The notes under the pieces: model-generated | Seen by the model: the letters and a program-made list of their open reading frames with translations, nothing else | The model's database searches: none | What the model was told of the DNA's origin: nothing | Position numbers and translations under genes: made by a program | Assembly: GCA_006503535.1 (NCBI GenBank) | Contig: QYRS01000002.1 | Coordinates: 2,542,001-2,606,000 of the forward strand | Source: Arthrinium phaeospermum | Taxonomy: Eukaryota > Ascomycota > Sordariomycetes > Amphisphaeriales > Apiosporaceae | DNA: 64,000 nt | Direction: 5' to 3' | Part shown: piece by piece, positions 33,669 through 45,735 of the stretch | How the letters are laid out: each line of letters begins with the position of its first letter | Position numbering within the stretch: position 1 is the stretch's first letter

Positions 33669-34120
33669 GGTAGATTGCTACACCGACTCCTGCTGCTGCA
33701 TCATTACCTAATACCAATTCTCAGGAGGGTCGTCACTTTGGCAGGAATGAAGCTCTACCTGAATCGCGGGGCATACCACCGGACAGATGCTTGAGGTGGG
33801 AGAGCTTACATTTAACGATAACACTGGGTATAAGCTTATCGCTTATCGGCAATTCCCTAGGCTGGATTGCATAATCGATGCGAGTTCATTGTTGGGTACA
33901 TTTGATGTTCACCAAAATAGAAACAGTCCTGTGCAATATCTAACTACAAGTAGGTATGCCTACCTATATTAACGGATCAAATAACGTAAATAAATGTGTA
34001 ATTTCATCATGAATCATTGCCTCTATAATGTATTGGTCCTCAGCACGAAGCATGAAGCACTTCCAAGGTTTACTTGACATTGATGGATTGGTGACCACGC
34101 TAAGCCTGGGTACTTCCGTT
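33669..34120. other. Spacer: SEH1 promoter / nicotianamine synthase 3' end
   Basis: 452 bp with no gene. A perfect short inverted repeat around GTAGGTATGCCTAC lies at about 33950-33963, within A+T-rich sequence. Confidence 0.5.
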
Positions 34121-35260
34121 TCACCTGACTCTGGTAACAATCACCGAGTTAACCACCTTCCCATACGGATGAACAACGAGCGCGACTTCCAACTTGCTAC
34201 GAAGGCTGGCGGTGGTCGCATCGAATTCCTACGTTGCGGGCAAGATTAGCATGCATGAGTCTTGTCATCGGTACTTCCTTGCCTCTCTGCCTCGACTGAC
34301 CGGATATAAGCATGTTCGCAGGCCCCAACTGCTTCGGATCACCAGCAACGCCCCAGGGCGCATCCTTGCTGCAATGCTCAGAGCTATCTGCTCTTTCTCG
34401 AGCTGTGTCACTCCGACCAGTGCAGCCAAGTAGACGACGTCGCAGCTGGTGAGACTCTGCGATTCCGAGTCGGCACTGCCGCAGTAGTGGTCCATCTCTT
34501 CCTTGGGGATCCCGAGCCTGGTAACGAGGTTCGACGATGTTGCAATGGCCTTCTCATCGCGGTCGACGTTGATTATGACCGGGCTTCCAATGTGATCTTT
34601 CGACGGTACACAGCCGGATAGCGCGTCCTCTTTCAGGGCTTTCAGGAGGCATATGGGTGTCAATGGAAGAGGCCCAGACCCCACGAAGGCAATTTTCCGT
34701 GGACGGTCGAGACCCGCCGAGCGCAGAGCACATAGCTCGAGTCGCGTGAGCTCTTCATAGTTGCCATAGTAGGGAAATGTCTCCAACAGCCTTTGCGCTT
34801 CGGCTGGGTCTTGTCCCTGGGCAATATGGCGAGCCCAATGAGATTCGAGACAGCCTTCGGCTTGGGAACACAGGCTCTGAAGTGACGGTAGAACAGCTTG
34901 GAGTTTGCAGCTCGCAAGGACCTATGGCTCTCATGGTCAGCATCTGACCGAGGCGCACTTCGTATGATGCAGTCCCATTACCTGAGAGACTGTCTTGGCA
35001 TCGCGGATCTCGCAACACTGCGATACCAGATCGCCGAAGAGGCTGTTGGTGGTCTCGCTGGGGCTCAGATCGGTCAGTTCCTGTAACCTGGTGTGTATGC
35101 CGACAATTCGGTCAACAATCGATGAGGCATCCCCAGATGACGTTGGCGAGCAGGCCACATGTTCGCAACTCTTCTCGGGTTCGCCTGATGTTAGAGCGTG
35201 GGGGTCACGTGCCTTCTTCCGAGAAGCGCCAGCCCAGGCTAATAGTCCAGGCATGACCAT
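34121..35260 (-). CDS. Nicotianamine synthase-like protein
   Basis: Exons 35260-34982, 34921-34301 and 34228-34121 give 335 residues. The family condenses three S-adenosylmethionine molecules into nicotianamine, a metal chelator used for iron, zinc or nickel handling. Visible landmarks are the N-terminal helical domain (IVGIHTRLQELTDLSP, LFGDLVSQCCEI) and FPYYGNYEELTRLEL. The SAM-binding glycine motif is FVGSGPLPLTP (about residues 172-182), with NVDRDEKAIATSSNLV and DVVYLAALVGV following. The C-terminal strand LVIRSSWGLRTCLYP continues, after an intron with a GTCAGT donor, into VALVVHPYGKVVNSVIV. Without exon 3 the protein would end in unrelated residues. The enzyme is known in plants and some fungi such as Neurospora; length fits. 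No metallophore export or ligase gene adjoins it. Confidence 0.9.
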
Positions 35261-36345
35261 TGAGGTTCGGTTGAGAAACGGCAAGTCCAACGTTCTTTCC
35301 TTGGAGTACCTTGATGGTCGGTATTCGTTTTAGGGCCTCACTAGACGTCTGATATGGTGTTTTAGTTCCGCAGGATGGTCGTTTTATAGCAAGACAGGTC
35401 TCCGTCCATGAGTCAAGGGATTAAGAGCAAAGGCTGGAAATCGGTATGTGGACGATTGGAAGAATGTTTTATTCATAGGGGCGGTCCCGGAAGGGAGTCA
35501 AAATAGCAATCTGTAGGCATTGTTTGTGCGTGTTGTTGATGTTTACAGGACTTGTGGCACCGGGGGCATCCAACAAGGTTCTCAGACCCATCAGCTTTCC
35601 GCTTTCCGGGGGCTTGGACACCTCCCACGCACACCAGATAGGAAGGCATCCATGATCGCCCTATGCAAACCCGTTTATTCAAGCGGGTACGCCGACCTAT
35701 GAGACGGAGGGTATTTCCAAGTTTCCCATCAAGTGCAGCCCAAACCCCAGTCACAGAGCTGACCCCCAACATGGAGCCCCTGGCAAGCCTCACAACGGCC
35801 CACAATGCAAATACGGCAGAACCTAATATTACTTACGTTACCATAATACTACCTTGTTTGCTATAAGCTTTCTATGCCAATTTCACACGGGCGCCGCTGG
35901 CGCTGGCAATATAACGAAGGTTCAGTGGTGGCAAGGCTCCCAGCCACTAGTCTAGACCTTCAACCATTGCGAAGAGAAACACCCATTTTAAGCTTTGTCG
36001 CTTTTTATGCTCGAATTATAGGGAAACGATCTGATCAGCTTTGGAAGCTCCCTTCTGGGAGAGGTAGGGTGTCTCTTGACTAATAGTAGCCATCCCATAG
36101 GGAATCATGAATTATTACAAAACCGGACCTGGAATATAGGCTAGGCTAAACCTACCAAGCAAGGCCATGGATATGCTTCCTCGAATGTGTTGTTAGAGAA
36201 CTTGAGTAAAAGACACAATGTCGACACAAGGACAATAGGGAGGGCATGTATATTCTACCGGCATATCCTTACCAACACAAACACCGAATACAGGATTCGT
36301 TATCCTCCGCATGGTCCGGTTGAGCACATATCGATTTTCAAAATA
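35261..36345. other. Spacer without recognisable gene
   Basis: About 1.1 kb between the nicotianamine synthase start and the NLR stop codon. Open frames reach 110 codons on the minus strand (35473-35805), but they are low in coherence and overlap plus-strand frames of equal quality. No repeat is apparent. Confidence 0.5.
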
Positions 36346-39300
36346 TCATCCACCAAACCAAGTTCCATCGAGCCACTCGGCTGTCCCCTCCTTTTTGATT
36401 ATCACAGCAGTAGATGACAACATTGCCCATCGCTCGCCTAACAGGGTATTTCCGAGTTTTATCGGCCTGTCGATTGGAGGCGGCAGCTCATTAGTTGATG
36501 AAGGGGTATAGTGGTTGAGGCCATCCACAAGTTGTTGGAAGTGATTCGCGTCTTCTGGGAAGAAGAGGGCCAGAAAATCACGTAGGGTGAGAACCCCTCC
36601 TCGATCCCTTGCAAATTGTAACAAGGGTGCCGACTCCCTTTATCATAAAATAATCAGTAACTATCATAAGATGCTGAATCGAACCCTTCCTCAGCCACCG
36701 CATTCTATTGTTAAATAAATGTATGTAAAAACAGGACTGGAAGAACAACGGTGTGATGTGTAAGGTGGTCTTCTTCAGTGTAATAAAGTAAAAGGCGGCA
36801 GGAGTGGGAAAACATAATTAGAGCCAAATCTTGGAATGAACTGACCTGACGCAAAACACGTGTCCCAGTTGAAGTTCCTTCATTGTTCTCAGTAAATTGT
36901 CAAAGTCCGAAAGTTGGGCTGTTGTCCACTCCAATGACGTTGGGAGAAATGTTTTGGCGAAAAGTCGGAAGCAAATCCATCCACTTGTTGGAGTAAGCCA
37001 AGCGACTTCGGTTTTCTCTAAAGCTCCGCTCGAGCTCAATATTTGCAGATTAGGGTCAGCACCATTCCGGAGAAGCTGATCCATAATGTGCCCAATAGTA
37101 GAACGGCGTTCTTCACTTCTTTCGGCACATCCCCTAACGAACATGTTCCAGATGCTGATTTGCCACAAGGTCCAGCCAGAATGCAAGCGCCAGTGCTCTG
37201 ACTCGAGACACTCCTTGCTTTTCCTGCTCTCTTCATACACATGGTTCAGGTCGGCCCCTATGTTTATCAATACTGACAGTGCGCGAGAATATCTCCGGGC
37301 CGAGAATAGAGGATAGGTGGACATGTGAGACTCCCCTATAAGCAGTGGTGGCCACATGTTTATGAGTCCGAACAAGTACGCGTGACGGTGCACTTTGTAA
37401 TTGGGCTCTGCTCTAGCTTCTGATATCATTCCTTGATCAATGAGCCAGTCATAGTACTCATAGTATCCGGAGACCAGGCTCAGCAACAAAATGTTCGGAC
37501 TCCTGGGTTTTGTTGTCATATTGTCGATATCGCCCGTTGGATCGTCATATAGTTGGCCAAATCGATGCAGAAACTCCATAAAAGTTATGATCATAGGACG
37601 ACATTCCCGTAAACTCAGGTTGAATATCCTCCTGAATCTTAGCCATATTGGCCATGAGAGATCGTGAGGGCCATCACGTGGGCTGATGTCAAGCCACATT
37701 TCGGGAAATCTCCAGCTGGACCGCCGAGACGTGGCGTATTTGAGAAAGGCAAGAAATCCTTTCATTGTAGCATGGAAGGGTTCAAACCCTGTACTCCATT
37801 GGTCCATGAAGGTATCAGCGTGGGCTGTGCCTAGAAACTCGACAACAGACCGGTGGGTCAAAGCAACATGCGCGCTCTCTGTTCTGTCATGTTCTCCTCG
37901 AACTTCCAGTAGACCTTTGCACTGTGAATCTATATCAGCAATTATTTGGTTTATGAGTCGTCCTGTGGCTTAATAGAGTAGTGTAAGATAGCATAGGCCC
38001 GGCGAGTTACTTACTCTGCCATACACCTTCCGGTGCCACTTCTTGTTGAACACTTCCCAGTCAATTTCATGACCAAACTGTGGTGCCCATAAGTCGTTTT
38101 CTGTCGTTTCTAACGATGATAATTCCACCAAGCTTAGATCAATAGTGCTACCGACCCCCCAACACATAGGAGCCTGATCGACCCCATCATGATCCTCTTT
38201 GTGACGTTGAAGATAGACAACCCACCGCAGCGCTGAAAACGCGAATTTTCGATCTGCTGGATGAATGGATTTCAGCAACGTCTCGAATAACGCTTCCAGC
38301 TCAACTGGGCAATGTGCTATCTTGTCCACCAGTTCCGGGATACTATCGCCGGAGAACAGGCCGTCCTCGACCGTGCCGAGGACGAGCGATACCCAGAGAA
38401 AAACACCTTCGGCCTTCTGCACAATCACACTCTGAATTTCCGCAATATCAGAAGAGTCTAGGTCTGGTAGCCCAGAGATGTGACTGAGGCGGTCGTTGAC
38501 TAAGCTGCAAATGTCTCTCTCTGTCAGCTTGTGCAGCCGCATTGTTGGATGGATCGAGAGGTGTTCTTGAAATATGCTGTATTCTCGACTCGAAACACAG
38601 CATTTGATATGTCTTGGGTACAAATCCATCCAAGAATTCAGTTCTTGAAGAAGTTCCAAGTGTCGGCCTTCAAACTCGTCGAGGCCATCGATAAAGAAGG
38701 CGAACTTGTATTCGGGTGTTCGCTGAGCGGCCTGGAGCATATTCCGGAACGCTCGAAGAACATCGCGATGCTCGAGAGTCTTTGTCAGCATGACTGTCGA
38801 GACGTCGGCCATGTGCCACAACTCAGGGAACGCGGTCGGAATCAGGTCTGGTGATTTCTCCAGTACCGAGAAAAGCAACCCTCGAAACAGCCCCTGAATG
38901 GACTTCTGTGCTGCGGTGCCAGGCTTCCAGAAAAAGAAAGTCCCCACCGCAAGCTTGCTCCCTGCAGCCCAAATCTCCAGATGACTGACCAAGCTCTTCT
39001 GAAGACATATATACTTCATGAGGGTTGATTTGCCTGCACCAGGCTTGCCCGCTATCCAGAAGGCGCTGCCATCATTCTGTAACCATGATGTAAATTGATC
39101 TCGCGCTTCCTTGAGTATCGGATCAAGTTCATCAGTTGATAAACCATCCAGAGAGTTACTTGAGCCTGATGAAGACTCATTCATGTCGTCACTGCGTACT
39201 GAATTTGAGCCGTCGTCAGAGATTGACTCAAAGCTCTCTTCGTCTTCTAGTTCTGATAGTAACCAATCGAATGTACTTTGGTGGGCATCTGCAATAAGGT

Positions 39301-40006
39301 CGAACCGTTCATGCACGCCAGGGAACTTGACTAGGTTCAAGATAGATGTCTGCTTGACACTGTGGAGAGCGCTGTCCAGACGATCGATGAATGACTTTAG
39401 AAGCTTGGAAATGTCGTCTCCGATATGTTGAGCTGCTGAAGCTGGCTGAAGTTGGTTGAGAGAGTCTCGGAGAGCCAACACTTCGCTCTGTAAAGCATGT
39501 CCGCTTTCGGTGATTTTGTGCAGCTTCTCACTTGTCTCTCGCCTTTTCGACGAATCATTAGTAACCTAGACATCGAAGCACATCGAGATCTGGGGCGGTG
39601 CTGCTTACCTCATCAAATCAGTCAACTCCAGGGTCAGCTGGCTCCTGCAATCCTCTAAACTTGTCTTGAGGTATGATGTATCACGCTTCTTGTACTCGCT
39701 CCGTATCACCGCCTTGAAGCTTTGCCACTTCGAGTTTGGGTCTTTGGGCGTTGCTTTGGAGAGTTCGTTCATGAGCTGCTGTGATAAGCTGATGCAGTCG
39801 GTGGCTATCTTGTCCAGGCCATCATGGCAGGGCGGTTGTTGTGTCAGCCTGTCCGCCACCGCTTTCAGCCGTATGGTGTCTCTCTCCAGGTCAGGGTCTA
39901 CAGCGCCATGCTTCCGAACCTTGTTGACTTGGGACACCAATTTGAAACCGTACTCGATGAATTGACAGATGTTTGCCGCGATACCGAGAGCAGTAAATCC
40001 GTCCAT
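36346..40006 (-). CDS. Fungal NLR-like STAND protein: helical N-domain, NACHT NTPase, weak ankyrin-like C-region
   Basis: Exons 40006-39609, 39542-38011, 37962-36846 and 36637-36346 give 1112 residues. The N-terminus (DGFTALGIAANICQFIEYG) is the helical domain common in ascomycete NACHT proteins. The NACHT module has Walker A GKPGAGKS (residues 298-305) and Walker B FFIDGLDEF (about 415-423), then the SSREYS sensor-like motif and KAEGVFLWVSLVL. After RLINQIIADIDSQCKGLLEV comes THRSVVEFL, typical of this class. The C-region has two ankyrin-like cores (VLINIGADLNHVY and LLRNGADPNLQ) among poorly conserved helices, and a final exon (ARDRGGVLTLRDFLALFF). The exon 2 donor must be the second of two overlapping GTAA sites to keep phase. 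Such proteins act in non-self recognition and regulated cell death. The ligand is unknown and no HET partner lies nearby. Confidence 0.85.
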
Positions 40007-40467
40007 GCTGCTTACGGTCGGGCTCGATAACAAGGGGGGGCACAACAGTGACCCGACCGGATTTGATTAATTGATTATACCGGACTTCGAGCAAGAACAG
40101 CAGACTGAGAACTAACAGATGGATTTCTTTGGGTGACGATGAGTTGCGGCAACTCCAGCTTGATTTGTTGACGTTAGGCAGAAATGTTGCGTTGAACCAG
40201 GCTGCGGAGGGGAAGACGCCTCATGCAACGAAGGGCTGGCTACTGCTGCACGTGATCGAAGCACCTTGGCTTACATTAAACACTGCCAACACTGCCCCCT
40301 TCTCCTCCAGCATCATTGCCCAATCACCGCTTCGGGGCATTCCTACAATGTACAGGAGACGAGTGACGGCCCAATCATCAACAGCTGTCTCTTCTCAGCC
40401 TCTCCTCCAATTTTGTGCTCGACTCCCCAAAGCAAAGCAAGTGCAGTTTTTAGCGCCGTAGGCTGCC
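40007..40467. other. NLR promoter region
   Basis: 461 bp between the NLR start codon and the end of the next minus-strand gene. A plus-strand frame at 40129-40461 (110 codons) lacks family resemblance and overlaps both promoter and 3' end sequence, so it is not called. Confidence 0.5.
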
Positions 40468-40851
40468 TCAAATGTAGCGGAACATGTTGTTCTTCACACT
40501 TCGCTTCATCGCCACTGGCTGCCCATCCTCGTATTCGACGCCAGCCGACCCTCCATCCCCGGCAATGCCCGACATCTTCTGCATCAGCTCCTCGTCGAGC
40601 TCTGCTACCGTCTTTTTATGACCTGCAGATTTGGGCTCATCCTTCCCTTGAGAAGCATCCACTGGACTCTGACTTTGTTGTTGCTTGGATTGGCTGCTGC
40701 CATTTTTTGTTGACCCGGGCTCGGCCTGCGCGCCAAGCGTGGTGGTGCTGAAATGCCCCGCCGCAACCGGTGTGGTGGTACGGAGCCTGGAAATTGACGG
40801 AACAATGGCAGGAACTGCTTTCGAATGGATCCTGGTGATCTGAGAAGCCAT
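40468..40851 (-). CDS. Small protein with likely mitochondrial presequence
   Basis: 127 residues in one exon from ATG 40851. The start is chosen at the first real ATG; the frame upstream opens with non-ATG codons. The N-terminus (about 1-38) is rich in Arg, Ser and Thr, lacks acidic residues and has a TTTPVAAGHFSTTT-type end, as in matrix presequences. A Ser/Gln/Lys-rich middle is followed by a compact, well-formed C-terminal block (KKTVAELDEELMQKMSGIAG and the final KRSVKNNMFRYI), which looks like the conserved part. I recognise no named family. The strong codon quality and structured C-terminus argue that it is a real gene. Confidence 0.75.
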   Translation of the reverse strand: MASQITRIHSKAVPAIVPSISRLRTTTPVAAGHFSTTTLGAQAEPGSTKNGSSQSKQQQSQSPVDASQGKDEPKSAGHKKTVAELDEELMQKMSGIAGDGGSAGVEYEDGQPVAMKRSVKNNMFRYI

Positions 40852-41523
40852 GATTATATTGCTTTGTAGTCTAGAATGAGGTTGCGATCGAAAGGTTCGA
40901 TTTGTTCCGGACAGAGATTCACGATCCAATGTTTTTGCTGCCCCTGTTTTTGGTGACGTCACCAGCAGCTATCAAATGACCGCATAGAAGACGAACCTTG
41001 CTAGCGCCCTACTATACCAAACTCTATTTCTATAAATGCTTGGCAAGATATATCTGAGCCCCTGTAGGTCCACTCGAGAGAGAGATATATATATACAAAC
41101 ATGCACACACGATTGACCTTACAAGTCACATGCCGAAAGCGACAATGAGCATTCCCTGAAGCTGCGGCGCAGTTGAACTCAAGTGGACAAAAGAGATATG
41201 TTAGGTTGTCCTGCTAAATCTAAAAAAAGCCTCCTCGTACCTGTCCGGGTAGATTCCAAGATATCTGTTGGTTGTACATGTGAAAAAAATCCATCGCGAT
41301 TGTGATGTCAAACTCCTAGAACACCTCGCCGCCCCCCTGATCAACCGGACCTCCCATTTTACCTGTTGCCTAGTCTATTGGTCTCTGAAGCTGCGACCTC
41401 AGAAGCAGCCAAGACCTTTTCTCCCCTCGTACATATTAACGCGTAGCCTCATCGCTCGTTGCCGCAAGGATTTTCTTATAGCGCCGTTTCTTTTCTCGCT
41501 TCGTTGTCTTTCGGTCGTTACCA
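40852..41523. other. Spacer with GA/TA microsatellite
   Basis: About 670 bp between the small mitochondrial-type gene and the end of the GT90 gene. A compound microsatellite, (GA)n then (AT)n, lies at 41075-41094. No gene is seen. Confidence 0.6.
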
Positions 41524-43144
41524 CTACTCGGGCTCTTCGTCCTGAATCTTGTCCTCCACAAGGAAGCCGTGCTCGAAGCTCTTCTCCTGCCGGAAGGCGA
41601 AGCGCTCCCAGCTGACGCCGCGGCGCTTGCGCGACCCGTCCGGGTGGACATAGTGAGTGCGGGGCTCGAAGTCCATGACGGAGCGCCAGGTCCGGAACAT
41701 GCGACGCCAGTAGCAGGCCTCGGCGGCGGGGGTGAGGTAGCGGTCTCGGAACACGCGGGTGCTCTCGCTCGCAATGGCGCGGGCGCGCTCGGGGTCGGCC
41801 AGGAGCTCCTCCATCTTGGGCACGAGGTCGGACCAGTCGCGCTTGACCTCGACGTAGTTCTGCTTCGGGCCCGACGCCACCATGAGCGGGTAGTAATGCG
41901 CCGCCCAGTCGAGTTCGTGAACCACGGGCACGCTGTCGCAGACGTGCAGGTACCGCAGCCGGCCGCTCCACGAGTTGCCCTCGGTGTGCGCGACGAATTG
42001 ATACTTGCAAAAGTCCTGCATGCGAAGGACGTCCTTGCGGTCGTGCCAGTCGATGGGCTTCACGTTGTTCCACGACTGGCCCTCGGCTGCCTTGACGAGT
42101 GCCCGCCGTAGGTCGCCATTCTGGGCGTAACTGCCGCGCCACGCCAGCTGCTGCGGCTTGTCCCACCACCCGCGCGTGTAGTTGGTCTCGAGCTCCGCCA
42201 CGTCCTCGCGAAACTGCACGAAGGCGCCAACGGCATCGTCGGGGTAGGACCAACCGTCGAAGTCCGGCATGGCCCAGTGCCACGGGTTGTCCTTGTGCCG
42301 GGCCCAGGTCCAGCGGATGCGCTCCTGGTTCTTCTCGCCGCCCTGCGCGACGTCCTCGATGTCGAAGGTGAACTCGATGTTGGGGATCTGTCGGCGGGCA
42401 TCAGGCATCGAGGAGATGGCACGGTGCATGTTAGCCAGTGCAGCTAGGCCTCGGGAACGGTCTGGTTCTCCAGGAACTTCCTTGATGATGTACATCTATT
42501 GTGACTCTGTAAGACTCATGCTTGCGGACGTTGAACATGTTGCATCATAGATGCAGAAACTAGCTTACCTCTCCATCGTGGATCATGACCTGGAATTCGC
42601 CATGCGTGTGCCCATCGTATGAGCCTTGCCTGTCGACGTGAACATCCCCCTCCTTGATCGTACGGTTCTTCTCCACCAAGTGATCACGAGCCCGGTAGAT
42701 CTCTTGGTAAAGTTGCGGGAAAGCGATCTGTTTCCAAAGTGTTGTCTCAGTTAGGCGTTGCCTCATAGAGTGAAAAGAAATCCAAAACACGAAAAGATTC
42801 CGCAAGACAGTCTTTCGGGCTTTGTGGACGGTTGCATCACAGGAGGTTTCGGGTGAACTTACGTCACATTGCTCGTCTGACAGGCCGAAGTTCAGGTCGT
42901 CCCGGCCAACGACAAAAGTCCATTCCGGCTTCCCCTGTTTCGCCTTTGTCCTTTCGTGCTCCTGTTGGGGGTGCGAGATGTCAAGCGGCGCGGCCTCTCC
43001 CAGGCTGGTATGGCGAGTGTGAGACAGGTAGGAGAGTGTCATGACAGTCAAGACCGCCAGGACGAGCCATAGCAGCCGCCGCTTGAACAGGTCAGGCGAC
43101 GACTTGCCCATAGCGAAAGCACCCTGGGCAAGCATTGGAGCCAT
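41524..43144 (-). CDS. Glycosyltransferase family 90 (CAP10-like) type II membrane protein
   Basis: Exons 43144-42863, 42727-42569 and 42495-41524 give 470 residues. A short cytosolic tail with basic residues is followed by one signal-anchor helix (about residues 24-41, LLWLVLAVLTVMTLSYL) and a lumenal stem, the topology of Golgi enzymes. The catalytic domain has the GT90 marks: LSDEQCDIAFPQLYQEI across intron 1, NIEFTFDIEDVAQGG-type, PHWAMPDF-like (here HWAMPDFDGW), QLAWRGSYAQNGDLRRALV, CKYQFVAHTEGNSWSGRLRYL and HYYPLMV. Cryptococcal CAP10 and CAP59-associated relatives and POGLUT enzymes share this fold and transfer xylose or glucose. The donor and acceptor here are unknown. The C-terminal tail is acidic. 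Good model, all phases agree. Confidence 0.92.
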
Positions 43145-45735
43145 TCAAGGGGACGGGATAGTTCTAAACGAGAGGTAAAGAATAAAAGAAACGATCTGGT
43201 GAAAGCAAAGTCAAGATGCCGGCTAAGGCGCGTAGGCTGTGAATGGAGGGATGATCGCTGGCCCAAGGGAGCGGTGGGAAAACAGCCAAAAAGAAAGTCA
43301 AAAAATTAAACAGATGACGCCTAATGAAAGAAAATGATAACCAGCAGAAAGGACATCAGCCCAGCAGATACGTGAAGGTGCCAACCATACTGGCACTGGG
43401 GGCTGTGGGTGGCAGTAAATAGGTCAAGCTGACAAGATGGCATAGGGATTCTCCGACTACCTTGCACATAGTCGGTAATGTTATCGACTGGCCTGGTCTG
43501 TATTGGTCCCAGGGTCCCCATTTCCCTATACAAAGGATTGGTGCTGGTGTGGATCGGAGCAGGGGAGATTGCCAGGCGGAGGAATGAGGGCAGTACAAAG
43601 ACATTTTTGTGTAAGTACTCATCCCTTGTCAGTTCTCTAGCGTGGAATGCAGCGGGGATTCTCATGCTACCAAAATGTTTCACGGACGTAACCTTAGTAT
43701 CTCGCTGGTCGTACATAACCATACTGAAGAAGGGCTAGTTCTCAGCAACCTGCAATGATTCAGGGGGGACGTTGCCAAGAAGGGTCCAAGACGGTTAGGG
43801 GCAGCAAATAACAGACTGCAACTATCATAAATATATGGGGAAATTGAAAGACCCGGTACAGCTTTATTCGAGTGTCGCGTTTACCAGAAGACTGAACCTT
43901 AGAGCAACACGATCTACATACACATTGATCATCGTGGCTGTCATGCTGTACACCAACTTTTGCAGCTGGGCTTACTGCGGCGAAAACAAAAAAGACCCGG
44001 TGCATCCGCCAATAAGCAGCCGTACCATACAAGCACTAGGTGCATCATCATCATCGTCAAGATGTAGCAGGGCTCTTGATGGTTCTCAATGCCGATAGGT
44101 GCATGGCGTATATTAACTAGGGCTGGTCGTGGCGCACAGAGCGGGTCGCCCGCCAAGCAGGGCACCCTAGTTGCTACTTTTTATCACGGCATACCAACAT
44201 TCATACAACGTGGGGTTACTCGGACGTCTCACCTCATCCTGGATTACATCTTCTGTGCACGAGGTTGGCAGGTTCTCAGCTCCCCAGATTAGGTTGCTTG
44301 ATCGCCAATTACTGCAGTGAGTCTTTGGTGCATTCAATCTATGAAAAAGCCTTTCTGGATTACTCAGCCCTACAGCTCATGTCCCTGACAAAGACCCGAC
44401 TAACTACATGATGTAGTCAAACAAGTTTCTACTTTCGATGAAGACTCCTTTCTCTACTAACGACACTGTCATCAGCGACACACCCAAGGGCCAGGTTACA
44501 CAGGAACAAAGTATAGAAGGTAATCATATAGACATTGCTGACCTGACAGCTCCACCTGTCATCGTAGCGCTGCGTGGGTGCGGCACAGTATGCAGCTGCG
44601 GACTTTTCCAGGTTCCCTCTTTCTTGACCCAATCGCCTAACCAGACAATTACATGTGTCCTACTCGGCGCAGCCCGGGGCCAGTTTGTGTGAAAGGGGCA
44701 GCTGAGGCACAGTCGCCTTTGCAATTTCGCCGCGGAGGATCCGTCGGGGTTTGATGCAATGACGCCGCAGCAGTGCTCGTAAAGGTGCTGGGGCGTGGCG
44801 TGCTTTTGTCCTACCCGTCCAGAAACAAACATGTCACACGTGTTGTGAGTCGTCGTTGGTCTAACCTACCCAAATGCCCCAACGGTTTCTTGCAGGGGGC
44901 GAGCGTGTTTGGGCAATTACAAAGGCGTTGAAGAAGAAGTGCAGTCGCGATAAGGATGAGGCTGAGTGGGTCGTCTCGTTCTCTTGGCCGGACCCGGTGT
45001 TTGGCGATGTACTGTAGTGTAGGTAGTAGCATTTTCGCTTTCCGACAACCTGGGAGGGTCAAGGATCTAGGTGCAGGATATGATCACCTAGTGTGCTGGG
45101 CGGCGCAGCCGTCAACCGTCTAGCTGTCAAGTTAAAAGACGACAACCGGTGGGGTAACATGGATCCATGCTAGCAGGCATGAGGCAGCCTTCGAAGTACA
45201 TGTACCTACCTGGCTCGCTACTATTGACCCCCCCTGATTATGGAATTCGTCTTTACACGTGGGGGCAGCGTTTGGATTGATCAGATATCCAGACTCTTAT
45301 GCGCAATTCGCAACCAAGGGAATAGGAAGCAAGTGCCGAGGTTTCCACCACTTCGATCCCGTGTCTTGCATGTGCTTGGATCGACAGTCACTCACCCGTC
45401 GTTGTTAGCAGGTCAATACTTAGTATACAAGGCACTGTAAGTCTTTACACCTCGCTATCATCACCAATATCACGACTGCAAGAGGTCACGGTCCTGGCAA
45501 TTAATACTAAAATCATTGACGGGGAGGGAGTACTGCGCTGTAGTAGTGAGCGACCAATTGTTGTGTCCGAGACAGCAGGTAATTGAAACTCCTGAGAATT
45601 GAGCTAATTTACTCGTTGACACCTCGCAGAATTTGGGAGGTTCCCGTTGGTACGAAGCATCTGCACTGAACGGACCACCAGTTTCAATGCAGATAGTAGC
45701 CGTGACCTCCAGTCCAAGACAGCCACTGTATGCCA
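43145..45735. other. Long spacer without recognisable gene
   Basis: About 2.6 kb between the GT90 promoter and the metacaspase 3' end. Open frames are all at most 133 codons and none has a conserved motif. The 43321-43722 minus frame is Pro/His-mixed and overlaps plus-strand frames. I see no transposon ends or RNA gene. Confidence 0.5.

Noticed and set aside
34265..34300. Unspliced C-terminus of the nicotianamine synthase
   Set aside because: The 12 codons after LYP are unlike the family, while the exon at 34228-34121 supplies the expected VVNSVIV ending in phase.
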